From contig DASXIC010000122.1 of the NCBI GenBank assembly GCA_036498205.1, positions 1 to 14,260 of the forward strand: a DNA stretch of 14,260 nucleotides. Reading direction: 5' to 3'. Below the pieces are notes generated by a model, which worked only from the letters and a program-made list of their open reading frames with translations, did not search any database and had not been told where the DNA came from. Below are positions 6,249 to 13,590 of the stretch, piece by piece; the first letter of the stretch is position 1, and every line of letters starts with the position of its first letter. The position numbers and the translations under genes were made by a program. This DNA is from AV69 sp036498205 (lineage in GTDB: Bacteria > Verrucomicrobiota > Verrucomicrobiia > Chthoniobacterales > UBA10450).

Positions 6249-6736
6249 TGCGGTTGCAGAGTCTTCTTTAATGCGGCGAGAGCGTAACGATAACGCGAGG
6301 CAGCGGTGTTTTGAGATATCCCAAGCGAAGTGCCGATCTCGGCAAATGTAAGGTCGTTCCAAATTTTCATGACCAGGACCTCGCGTTGATCGCGCGGCAG
6401 CCGGTCCACGGCGGTAGCAAGCCCGCGTTGTGAGTCGTCCGCCATCTCGAATTGTGGCTCAACCGTTCGCTCAGCATCGGCGAAAACCTCAATTTCGCGA
6501 CGTGAACGGCGCTGATCGCGCCGGATAAGATCGAGGGCAGCGGAGCGCACAGCCGAGTAAAGTAACGCCCGGTTTTGGATGGGATGATTACGGCGCCAGA
6601 ATCGGACAAAAGCGTCTTGGACAACGTCTTCTGCGTCGGCAGCGGAACGGACCCATTGCCGGGCAAACAGAACCAAGCCGGGCGCCCATTGCGAAAAACA
6701 AGCTTTCCAATCTTCATCAGTGGCGACATTCTCCAT
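6245..6736 (-). CDS. ECF-subfamily RNA polymerase sigma factor
   Basis: The protein has 163 residues from the ATG at 6736. A longer frame to 6913 would add ~59 non-conserved residues. GAAGAGG lies just before this ATG, with an unusually short gap of 2 bases. Region 2 (about 13-78) contains 'ADAEDVVQDAFVRFWRR', the core-binding and -10 recognition helix. Region 4 (about 108-158) contains 'LPRDQREVLVMKIWNDLTFAEIGTSLGISQNTAASRYRYAL', the helix-turn-helix for the -35 element. There is no region 1 or 3, as expected for group 4 sigma factors. It is the first gene of a three-gene minus-strand unit with the anti-sigma-like and PDZ genes, so it is probably held inactive at the membrane until an envelope signal arrives and may control its own operon. 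No promoter could be assigned with confidence. Confidence 0.92.
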   Translation of the reverse strand: MENVATDEDWKACFSQWAPGLVLFARQWVRSAADAEDVVQDAFVRFWRRNHPIQNRALLYSAVRSAALDLIRRDQRRSRREIEVFADAERTVEPQFEMADDSQRGLATAVDRLPRDQREVLVMKIWNDLTFAEIGTSLGISQNTAASRYRYALAALKKTLQPQ

Positions 6737-7670
6737 GACCTCTTCACGGTCTTTACTTTTGAGACGCCGCCAACCCCTGAATTTGTCTACTCCGGAGAGG
6801 ATTTTATGCTGCGCGATCGCAGTCTGCGTATGGGCCAGCGGCCTGGTGGCGGAATCCAACGACGACACGGCTGCGGGACGAGAAATCGCTGCAATTGATA
6901 GCGAATACTCCAAAAGCGCAACGGCAAAAGGAATGCCGGCCGCCTCGCTCGACTACTTTGCCGACGATGGCATTGCCTTCGCTCCTTTTGCCGTTAATGG
7001 AAAAAAATACTGGGCATCGGTGAAGGATTTTCCCGGGACTCTCATTTGGCAGCCCATTTTTGCTGTCTCGGCCCGGGCGGCCGACCTCGCCTACACGACT
7101 GGACCATGGGAACTGAAAAAGAATGGGGAACAGATTTCCCTTGGCTACGGCTATTACGTGACAATCTGGAAGAGGGACGGCACGGGGAATTGGAAAATGG
7201 CCCTGGATGTGGGCACGGAGAACCCCCAGCCCGCCGATCCACCCGCTGGGCTACAAGTCCTTCCTCCTGACCCGACGGCAGGAGAGCGGCCTCCGGAAGA
7301 GGCGAAACGCCTTCTACAGAAAACGACGCGACGGTTCTTTGAATCGGCGCAACAAAACATCAGCCAGGCAATATTAGAAAATGCCAGTGACGACATCCGC
7401 GTTTATCGGGAGAAGTCTTTTCCGGCAACGGGCTTGACCGCCGCCCGGCTAATGCTCAGTTCGGCCAACGGAAAGGTGACACGCGAAGTCGGCGGAGGTC
7501 AGCTCAGCAATTCGGCCGATCTATCTTATACTTACGGCAGCTTCTTTGAAGACCGAGGCAATAGTATACAGCGCGGTATCTATGTAATGATCTGGCGGAT
7601 TAACATGAACGGCGACTGGAAGCTAGTACTCGACCTGGAGAAGAAGGTCGTTCCCAAGGAAAAGCACTGA
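6735..7670 (+). CDS. Secreted protein with two NTF2-like (SnoaL/DUF4440-type) domains
   Basis: The protein has 311 residues if started at the ATG at 6735; GTG at 6720 and TTG at 6783 are alternatives. The TTG gives the neatest signal peptide ('RILCCAIAVCVWASGLVA', then E). Two similar halves follow. Residues ~45-160 have 'DSEYSKSATAKGMPAASLDYFADDGIAF' and 'DLAYTTGPWELKKNG...YYVTIWKRDGTGNWKMALDVG'. Residues ~188-305 end with 'DLSYTYGSFF...GIYVMIWRINMNGDWKLVLDLE'. This is the DUF4440/SnoaL pattern, a cone-shaped fold that binds small ligands. The two halves point to an internal duplication joined by a Pro-rich linker (~164-187). No catalytic residues can be assigned. The 5' end overlaps the start of the divergent sigma gene, so their promoters must lie inside each other's coding sequence. 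It converges with the GH26-like gene with one base between stops. Confidence 0.8.
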   Translation: MTSSRSLLLRRRQPLNLSTPERILCCAIAVCVWASGLVAESNDDTAAGREIAAIDSEYSKSATAKGMPAASLDYFADDGIAFAPFAVNGKKYWASVKDFPGTLIWQPIFAVSARAADLAYTTGPWELKKNGEQISLGYGYYVTIWKRDGTGNWKMALDVGTENPQPADPPAGLQVLPPDPTAGERPPEEAKRLLQKTTRRFFESAQQNISQAILENASDDIRVYREKSFPATGLTAARLMLSSANGKVTREVGGGQLSNSADLSYTYGSFFEDRGNSIQRGIYVMIWRINMNGDWKLVLDLEKKVVPKEKH

Positions 7671-7671
7671 A

Positions 7672-8790
7672 TCATTTTGTCGTCGCGGGTCGCAAATTAA
7701 GTTGACCCACCCAGTCGGAATTCGCGATTCCCTCGCGATACGCCTGAAGCGATTCGACGGACGAATTTACCCGAAGGTTGCTGTAAGAGCCGTCGGGGTT
7801 CTGCCAGCGTTCATGCCAATACACTGCGCCCTTAATACGGGGATACCTGGTCCGGAATAGCTCAAGTCCTTGTTTGATCCATTCGCCCTTATTCCCCGAG
7901 TGCGGAAATTCACCAGTTGCCCATTCCGCGATCATGATGGGCTTGTTTGGGTCCAGACTGGCTATTTCTTTGTAAGGCCAATCGACCAGCGAGGAGATGT
8001 CGGCCCAAGGTTCATCCTTGAATTGCTGACCATACACACTCAGGCCCAGCCAATCGACGTAATCTGATCCCGGATAATAGGCGGGCGCGAAATTCCAGGT
8101 ATCGAGCGGATAGGAATAGTTATTTGTATGAAACATCCATTTGATGTTTTTCGCGCCGCGGGCCCGGACTCGATCGACGACGTGCCGATAAGCCGCTTTG
8201 AAATGCTCCGGGCCTTCCCAGACATCGGGCTTGTCGTCGACCCATTCCTCGGCGCCATAATACCAGCCGGACCAGGGAAACCAGTCGCCATTCATCTCTA
8301 CCCCAAACGCCACGATCATAGGATGACCATATTCGCGCGCCGCGTCCGCCCATTTGTCGATATAACCGTCCCAATCTCCGTCGATGATTGAGTTCAGGTT
8401 GAATTTATCCGGACCGCGGTTTTGTTCGTAAGGTTTGTCCCAAGGCGACCAATAGACCAGCGGTACGGCTCGGTGCCGCCAGATCATCTTTAGGTTCGCG
8501 GCCGGAAAGCTTTGCTCACCCCAGTAGCTGGAAGAGGCGATTATAGCCTGGTGTTTCCCAACCATTTGTTCGAAGTCTTCGATCATTTCGAGCGCGACCT
8601 CGTCCTCGGCGTCGCCAAAATCGATAAAAGCGCCGGTGTAGACGCCGCGTTCCGGAATCGTTACTTCGACGGGGCCGTTTGGATCAAGCTTCGCTGTCGC
8701 ACTCGGCTGTCGTTTGCACGATGCGGCAAGAACAAGAACTAAAGCCAGCGAGATTGCCAAGCCCGCGCCTTTGGCGGAGTTGCCCGGCAT
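7672..8790 (-). CDS. GH26-like glycoside hydrolase lipoprotein
   Basis: This 372-residue protein carries a lipoprotein signal, hydrophobic core 'LAISLALVLVLAASC', with Cys25 as the lipidation site. The rest looks like a glycoside hydrolase family 26 (beta-mannanase and relatives) TIM barrel: 'GVYTGAFIDFG' near the start, 'PLVYWSPWD', then 'MIVAFGVEMNGDWFPWSGWYYG' with probable acid/base Glu165, 'YVDWLGLSVYG', and 'PIMIAEWATGE' with probable nucleophile Glu289, and 'AVYWHERW'. Family members usually have His before the acid/base Glu; here it is Val164. Its ATG overlaps the stop of the upstream synthase by one base (TGATG), so the two are translationally coupled. By context it probably trims or releases the polysaccharide made by that synthase at the membrane rather than digesting food glycans. 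That role is inference; fold and catalytic pair are supported by motifs. Confidence 0.83.
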   Translation of the reverse strand: MPGNSAKGAGLAISLALVLVLAASCKRQPSATAKLDPNGPVEVTIPERGVYTGAFIDFGDAEDEVALEMIEDFEQMVGKHQAIIASSSYWGEQSFPAANLKMIWRHRAVPLVYWSPWDKPYEQNRGPDKFNLNSIIDGDWDGYIDKWADAAREYGHPMIVAFGVEMNGDWFPWSGWYYGAEEWVDDKPDVWEGPEHFKAAYRHVVDRVRARGAKNIKWMFHTNNYSYPLDTWNFAPAYYPGSDYVDWLGLSVYGQQFKDEPWADISSLVDWPYKEIASLDPNKPIMIAEWATGEFPHSGNKGEWIKQGLELFRTRYPRIKGAVYWHERWQNPDGSYSNLRVNSSVESLQAYREGIANSDWVGQLNLRPATTK

Positions 8791-11700
8791 CAGACTCTCA
8801 CTGGCACACTCGCCGTCCGTTCCAGTTTTCCCCAGCTAACCCAGGCACCCTTGATTGCGCGAAGGATCGCTTTCCACACGACATAGCTCAGCATGGGCCG
8901 ATAAATCAATCGCATCGGAACGATCCGCCAGGCGTTCAGCACGCTTTCCCGCTCCAGAATGCAGGCAAGCGTGGCGAGAATGACGTCCATTGCCAGAAAA
9001 ATGACGACAAACGGCAGCACAGCGCGCCAGGCCCCGAACGGCAGCGATAGAATCAGGAATAGATCCACTGCCGGTGTGATCGCGACAAGAATGATCTGGA
9101 AAAACCAGACGCTCGGCAAACTAAACCAACCAAGCGCTCGATACTGCCAGTTGAAAACCATATCGCGATGTTTCCAGAGACATTGCAGTGTGCCATAGGC
9201 CCAGCGGAACCGTTGACGGGACAACGCGCGCACCGTCTCGGGCGCTTCCGTCCAGGCAATCGCGCCTGGCATGTAGACGATCTTCAAACGCTGCTTGTGC
9301 AAACTCAATGTCAGATCCGTATCCTCCGCCAGGGTTTCCAAACTTATTCCGCCGGCCCGCTGAATGACCGCCCGACGGATCGCGCTAATCGCGCCCGGCA
9401 CGACCGTGATACAATTCCAGCGGGTGTAAGCGCGACGGTCCAGATTGAAGCCGACCGTGTACTCGAGCGACTGGCAGCGTGCGATGAAGCTACTCAAATT
9501 TCCTACTTTTGCGTGGCCGGACACCGCTCCGATTTTCGGGTCGCTAAACGGCGCGAGGAGCCGCGAAAAGGTATCCTGTTGACAATGCGTATCAGCATCG
9601 ATGAAGACGATGAGTTCGTTGCGGGCCGCGGTGATTCCGCGTTGCAACGCGCGTGCTTTCCCACGGTTCTCCTGCTGAATTAACCGAACTCGGGGATCCC
9701 GGAAGGCGATTTTTTCAACTTCAACCGATGTACTATCGAGCGACCCATCATCGACCACGATAATTTCCATCTCACCGCGGTAATCCGTTTTTAAGAGAGA
9801 GCTTAAGGTGGCGCCGATTACCTTTGCTTCATTGTAGGCTGCGACTAAGACGGTCACCGGCTCCGTGAAGTTTGCATCCGGCGGAGATTTAAAACGATAG
9901 GCGAGAACGATGACGATCAGTGTCCGGATCACAACCAGGGCGGTCGCTACGATCATGAAGGCCCAGAGAAATTCCTCGAAGGCATGAAAGATTCGAAAAC
10001 CGGTGCTGCTGATGTAATGCGACATTTTTTGTCCACTCGGCAGCGGGGGCATGAGTGCATCGCGGGTGGTTCCAAGCAAAGTGCTCAGCGGAACAATGGT
10101 GTCGCCGCGCGCCGCCAGCCAATCGATGATCCGGGGTAAGGCCTGCACGGTCTGGCTGCGATCCCCGCCGGCATCGTGAAGCAGAATAATACTGCCATCA
10201 TGGCGCTGCTGTTTTACCCGCTGGACAATTACGTCGGCGCCCGGCTTGGCCCAGTCCTGCGGGTCGATGTTCTCGAGCACGACCAAATAGTCCTGGTCCT
10301 GTGCAATCTGGAGCGGCGCCAGCTCTGACAATCGGGAAGGTTGTGTGTCGGCCGCATAAGGCGGGCGGAACAGTGTCGTAGCTCGTCCGGTCAACGATTG
10401 GATGAGTAATTGAGTTGCATTTAACTCGATTCGAATATGCTCCGGCCAGCAGAGCGCCAGGTTAGGGTGATAGTAGGTATGATTCCCGATTTCGTGGCCT
10501 TCATCGACAATTCTCCTAACGAGATTTGGGTAGCGCTCGGCATTGACGCCAACAAGAAAAAACGCCGCTCGCACGTGCGCAGCTTTTAAGATGTCGAGAA
10601 TCTTGGGCGTCCACTCCGGATCGGGTCCATCATCGAACGTGAGCGCGACCTCATGAGGTCCGCCCGCGCCCTGATGGTACAAAGTCGGAAACTCGGGAAA
10701 TTTGGTGTATTCCGCGGTCAAATAGTTGTCCTGATCGGTCGCGAGCGTTCGCATCCCGTCGGCGCGGGTCTGGTCTACAGTCACGATCTCACCTTCACCG
10801 ACATCAGTAATGGTGTCGGTCCCTCGTAATACCTGAAGTAACGAGCGGGTCGTGGAATCAAACCTGAAATCCGGCGGTACGGTCAGGGCATCCCAAATCG
10901 CCGTGTCTTCCGTGCCCAAACGATAAAGCGCGATACCGCCTGCCTTCTGCTTTCGGACTTCGCGCACTTCATTCAGGAATGTCACGACATCGAGAAACCA
11001 GACTGCATGCTCTTTGTCATTGTCTTCGTAGTAGAAATATGGGTTGTAGCCAGGCGCACTTACCGCAGCGGAGGTAATCTCGGCGTTGCTGGCGCGACTC
11101 ATCGCTTCTGGAAAACTGATTAGCTCCGCTTTCTTCCCGCCGATTGTCCAATCGTAGCCATAGCTGCCAAGGGCGATGATCCATTGCTGTGGATCGGTGT
11201 CTTCCAACAGGACATGTAACCACCCCTCAAACCACATCCGCGATGCAAGTGGGCCCGGTGGGTCGACATCGGATGTTTCGTCGAATAAGAGCGCGACAAA
11301 GCGATCGATGTGATCTGACAATTCATCGAAATCGATGTAGTCGAGTTCCTGTCCCGGCGAAACGCAAAGCCACAACTGTCGTCCCTCGTTATGAAGGGAA
11401 TCGGCAAATTTCTCGATCAGGGCGGTAAAATCCTTTTTGTATGCGGGATCGAGCTGTTCCCAATCGACCACCACCCCGGAAGCCTTGGCATCGCGGAGAA
11501 CAGCAAGGACATGGCGAATAAAATTTTCCTGCCGCTCGGGAGGACCGTGCGCCACATTTTCGACTGCTTCCGGTTGCCAGGTGTCGCCGACAAGATTGGT
11601 TAATAAGGGCATGACGGCGATACCTCTGCTTTGGGCCAGCTTCGGAATCCGGACATCGGGATCGATCTGCAAATCCCCCACTCCGTTGACCATGGACATC

Positions 11701-12167
11701 CATTCCGGGCAAACATGCGTGATTTGAGCCGCATGTTGTTCGAGCGAGGAATAGCTGTAAGGGTCGCCATTGGTATAAAACGCCAGCCTCACTTCATTAT
11801 CAGGCGCTTTGTGTCGCGGCCGCGCTTGAGTGGGATGGACCAATGGCGTCGAGGAAACCGCGGGCGCGGCGATTTTTTTTGCGGCTTGTCTTGTTGCCTT
11901 AAATTTTTCCCAAAGGAGTGAGGTCGCGCTCGGCGGTTGTCCCGCCGGATTTATTTTCGCGAGTGACTTTAATTGTCCCTTGAGTTGGCGCAGCGAGAAC
12001 GGCACCGCCATTCGCGGAGCTACGAACAACGTTTGCACAAACAATACCGTGGCGAAAAAGGTGATGACTGCGGTGATGAGGAGAAAAAGGCGGAGCCGCG
12101 GCCATCGTTTTCCGCGTGGATCGGAAAATACAAATGGCGTCACACCGGGTGGAATGTCTTCGGGCAT
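8790..12167 (-). CDS. GH18-like / NodB deacetylase / GT2 synthase fusion for exopolysaccharide
   Basis: The protein has 1125 residues from the ATG at 12167; a TTG lies one codon upstream. (a) The N-terminus is cytoplasmic with one membrane span (~26-46). (b) A GH18-like domain (~124-430) has 'SGVVVDWEQL': Glu237 fits the catalytic acid and Asp235 is kept, but the first two Asp of DxxDxDxE are Ser and Val. (c) A NodB polysaccharide deacetylase (~504-700) has all motifs: 'TFDDGPD' (Asp512, Asp513), 'GNHTYYH' (His563, His567), 'FRPPY' and 'LLHD' (His664). (d) A membrane segment covers ~724-756. (e) A processive family 2 glycosyltransferase (~770-1000) has 'VDDGS' (Asp806, Asp807), 'DAD' (Asp857, Asp859), 'AEDTD' and 'QRFRW' (985-989). 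(f) C-terminal membrane spans lie at ~1012-1074. The predicted topology puts the hydrolase and deacetylase outside and the synthase inside. It resembles PgaC plus PgaB of poly-N-acetylglucosamine synthesis in one chain. The exact polymer is unknown. Confidence 0.92.
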   Translation of the reverse strand: MPEDIPPGVTPFVFSDPRGKRWPRLRLFLLITAVITFFATVLFVQTLFVAPRMAVPFSLRQLKGQLKSLAKINPAGQPPSATSLLWEKFKATRQAAKKIAAPAVSSTPLVHPTQARPRHKAPDNEVRLAFYTNGDPYSYSSLEQHAAQITHVCPEWMSMVNGVGDLQIDPDVRIPKLAQSRGIAVMPLLTNLVGDTWQPEAVENVAHGPPERQENFIRHVLAVLRDAKASGVVVDWEQLDPAYKKDFTALIEKFADSLHNEGRQLWLCVSPGQELDYIDFDELSDHIDRFVALLFDETSDVDPPGPLASRMWFEGWLHVLLEDTDPQQWIIALGSYGYDWTIGGKKAELISFPEAMSRASNAEITSAAVSAPGYNPYFYYEDNDKEHAVWFLDVVTFLNEVREVRKQKAGGIALYRLGTEDTAIWDALTVPPDFRFDSTTRSLLQVLRGTDTITDVGEGEIVTVDQTRADGMRTLATDQDNYLTAEYTKFPEFPTLYHQGAGGPHEVALTFDDGPDPEWTPKILDILKAAHVRAAFFLVGVNAERYPNLVRRIVDEGHEIGNHTYYHPNLALCWPEHIRIELNATQLLIQSLTGRATTLFRPPYAADTQPSRLSELAPLQIAQDQDYLVVLENIDPQDWAKPGADVIVQRVKQQRHDGSIILLHDAGGDRSQTVQALPRIIDWLAARGDTIVPLSTLLGTTRDALMPPLPSGQKMSHYISSTGFRIFHAFEEFLWAFMIVATALVVIRTLIVIVLAYRFKSPPDANFTEPVTVLVAAYNEAKVIGATLSSLLKTDYRGEMEIIVVDDGSLDSTSVEVEKIAFRDPRVRLIQQENRGKARALQRGITAARNELIVFIDADTHCQQDTFSRLLAPFSDPKIGAVSGHAKVGNLSSFIARCQSLEYTVGFNLDRRAYTRWNCITVVPGAISAIRRAVIQRAGGISLETLAEDTDLTLSLHKQRLKIVYMPGAIAWTEAPETVRALSRQRFRWAYGTLQCLWKHRDMVFNWQYRALGWFSLPSVWFFQIILVAITPAVDLFLILSLPFGAWRAVLPFVVIFLAMDVILATLACILERESVLNAWRIVPMRLIYRPMLSYVVWKAILRAIKGAWVSWGKLERTASVPVRV

Positions 12168-12270
12168 CAAACGCTATATTGCCCGGTCCCGGATTAACCT
12201 GCGAGCCTGGAACATGCCGGTTTAGATCGAAATTTGGCTCTTTGACGCCTGGACATTCATTTCGTTCAGC

Positions 12271-13386
12271 TTATTTCGAGCCCCGTAGCCTGACGGCCGC
12301 TTCCCGCGCCCGTTCGCGAATCAACTCGACGGTCAATTTCACTGCCTCGATTTTGGTGATGGGCGGACGAGCTAACTCGTAGATCCCATCAAACAGCTCG
12401 CCGCTGCCAACCTTCGGATCTGCCTGACCTACGATGGCGAAGACAGGTTTCCTGTGTCGACGGGCAAGTCTTGCCACACCGGCGGGTCCTTTGCCTTCAA
12501 GCGTTTGCGCATCAAATCGGCCTTCGCCGGTGACGACAACGTCGGCTCGGGCAATTTTCCGATCGAGATCAATTGCGTCCGCGACAACGTCAAAACCGTT
12601 CCGCAATTGAGCCTGGCAAAAACTCATCAGGCCAAAACCAAGACCGCCAGCCGCACCCGCTCCTGGCTCGTTCCGAAAATCACAACCAAGATCAACTGCG
12701 ATTTGATCGGCGAGTCTCCTGAGCGCGCGTTCCAGGACTTTGAGTTGTTCTGGTCTTACTCCCTTCTGCGGCCCAAATACACGGGTGGCCCCGCGTGCAC
12801 CGAGCAACTGATTCCGGACGTCCACGGCGGCGATGATTGGTGGCAAATGCAAATCTTTCGGTTGAGAAATTCCTGTCAGCTTATCGAGCTCCGGCGGTCC
12901 GTTCTTTAGCTCCTCTTCACCGGCAAAAAAACGGACCCCAAGCGCGCGCGCCATACCGAACCCGCCGTCATTCGTCACGCTGCCACCGAGCCCTACGATA
13001 ATTTCACGCGCACCGTCCCTGGCCGCGGCACGCAACATTTCGCCCACGCCAAAGGTTGTGGCGCGTAGAGGATCGAGCGCTCCGTCCCTCAACCGACGCA
13101 AGCCGGCGGCTTCGCTCATTTCCATTACCGCTGTCGCACTCTCCTTCATCCAGGCATACCGCGCGGAGATGCCGTTACCGAATGGATCGTGCGCCTCGCA
13201 AACGACCCATTCACCCGACAGGGCCTGACAAATCACTTCTGCCGTTCCTTCACCACCATCAGCTACCGGTACGATTTCCAGGTCGGCCTGCGGTAGTACC
13301 TCGCGCAATCCCGCCGCGATGTTTTTCGCCACCTGCGATGCGCTTAGCGTGCCCTTGAATTTATCGGGAGCGATCAGGATACGCAT
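12271..13386 (-). CDS. glxK: Glycerate 2-kinase
   Basis: This 371-residue protein has about the usual length for the GlxK/GarK family, which phosphorylates D-glycerate with ATP to 2-phosphoglycerate, linking glyoxylate or sugar-acid breakdown to glycolysis. The signatures are the N-terminal 'MRILIAPDKFKGTLSA', 'VPVADGGEGTAE' at about residues 40-50, 'MEMSEAAGLRRL', 'IIVGLGGSVTNDGGFGMARALG' in the middle and 'DVVVTGEGRFDAQTLEGKGP' towards the C-terminus. All are intact. The start is the ATG at 13386, where the conserved N-terminus begins at once; no Shine-Dalgarno site is visible. It lies downstream of gatB on the same strand, 204 bases apart, with a palindromic element filling the gap. The polysaccharide gene follows after ~100 bases without a visible terminator, so co-transcription with it is possible but not required. 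Confidence 0.93.
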   Translation of the reverse strand: MRILIAPDKFKGTLSASQVAKNIAAGLREVLPQADLEIVPVADGGEGTAEVICQALSGEWVVCEAHDPFGNGISARYAWMKESATAVMEMSEAAGLRRLRDGALDPLRATTFGVGEMLRAAARDGAREIIVGLGGSVTNDGGFGMARALGVRFFAGEEELKNGPPELDKLTGISQPKDLHLPPIIAAVDVRNQLLGARGATRVFGPQKGVRPEQLKVLERALRRLADQIAVDLGCDFRNEPGAGAAGGLGFGLMSFCQAQLRNGFDVVADAIDLDRKIARADVVVTGEGRFDAQTLEGKGPAGVARLARRHRKPVFAIVGQADPKVGSGELFDGIYELARPPITKIEAVKLTVELIRERAREAAVRLRGSK

Positions 13387-13405
13387 TGCGGCATCATGAA
13401 ACGAA

Positions 13406-13585
13406 TTGCCGCTGCTGTCATCCCAAGCGAAATTCCAGAACTCTCGGGAGACTTCGATTCACTTTTTGCTTTTGACAGCTTTATCACCGGCACACTTCCT
13501 TTCGTGTCGGGCAGAGCCGGGACATCTCATTATCCCTTCAGAGTAAGCGATCCTCGACTCCGCTCGGAATGACAAAAGCGGCAGT
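13406..13585. repeat. Imperfect inverted-repeat element (MITE/REP-like) between gatB and glxK
   Basis: The left end reads TTGCCGCTGCTGTCATCCCAAGCG. The complement of the right end reads CTGCCGCTTTTGTCATTCCGAGCG. They match at 19 of 24 positions, so the ~175 bp segment has terminal inverted repeats. The inner flank of the right end (TCCTCGACTCCGCTCGG) resembles a motif I recall as a dispersed repeat in several soil bacterial genomes, of the kind 'GTCATCCCGAGCG...GTCGAGG'. In the middle, CCGGCACAC and GTGTCGGG can pair around a loop with a bulge. No ORF is inside. It occupies nearly all the space between the gatB stop and the glxK start, so it may act as transcript boundary or 5' leader. Dispersal in the genome is not testable here. 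Confidence 0.5.
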
Positions 13586-13590
13586 TGCGA

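Noticed and set aside
6806..6898. Short plus-strand ORF starting at ATG 6806 after GAGAGG
   Set aside because: It has a good Shine-Dalgarno-like site, but it gives a 30-residue Arg/Gly-rich peptide out of frame with the NTF2-like protein whose signal peptide is encoded there.
12168..12270. tRNA-like or riboswitch-like structure upstream of the synthase gene
   Set aside because: No T-loop consensus, paired arms or known aptamer elements could be found; treated as an ordinary leader and promoter region.
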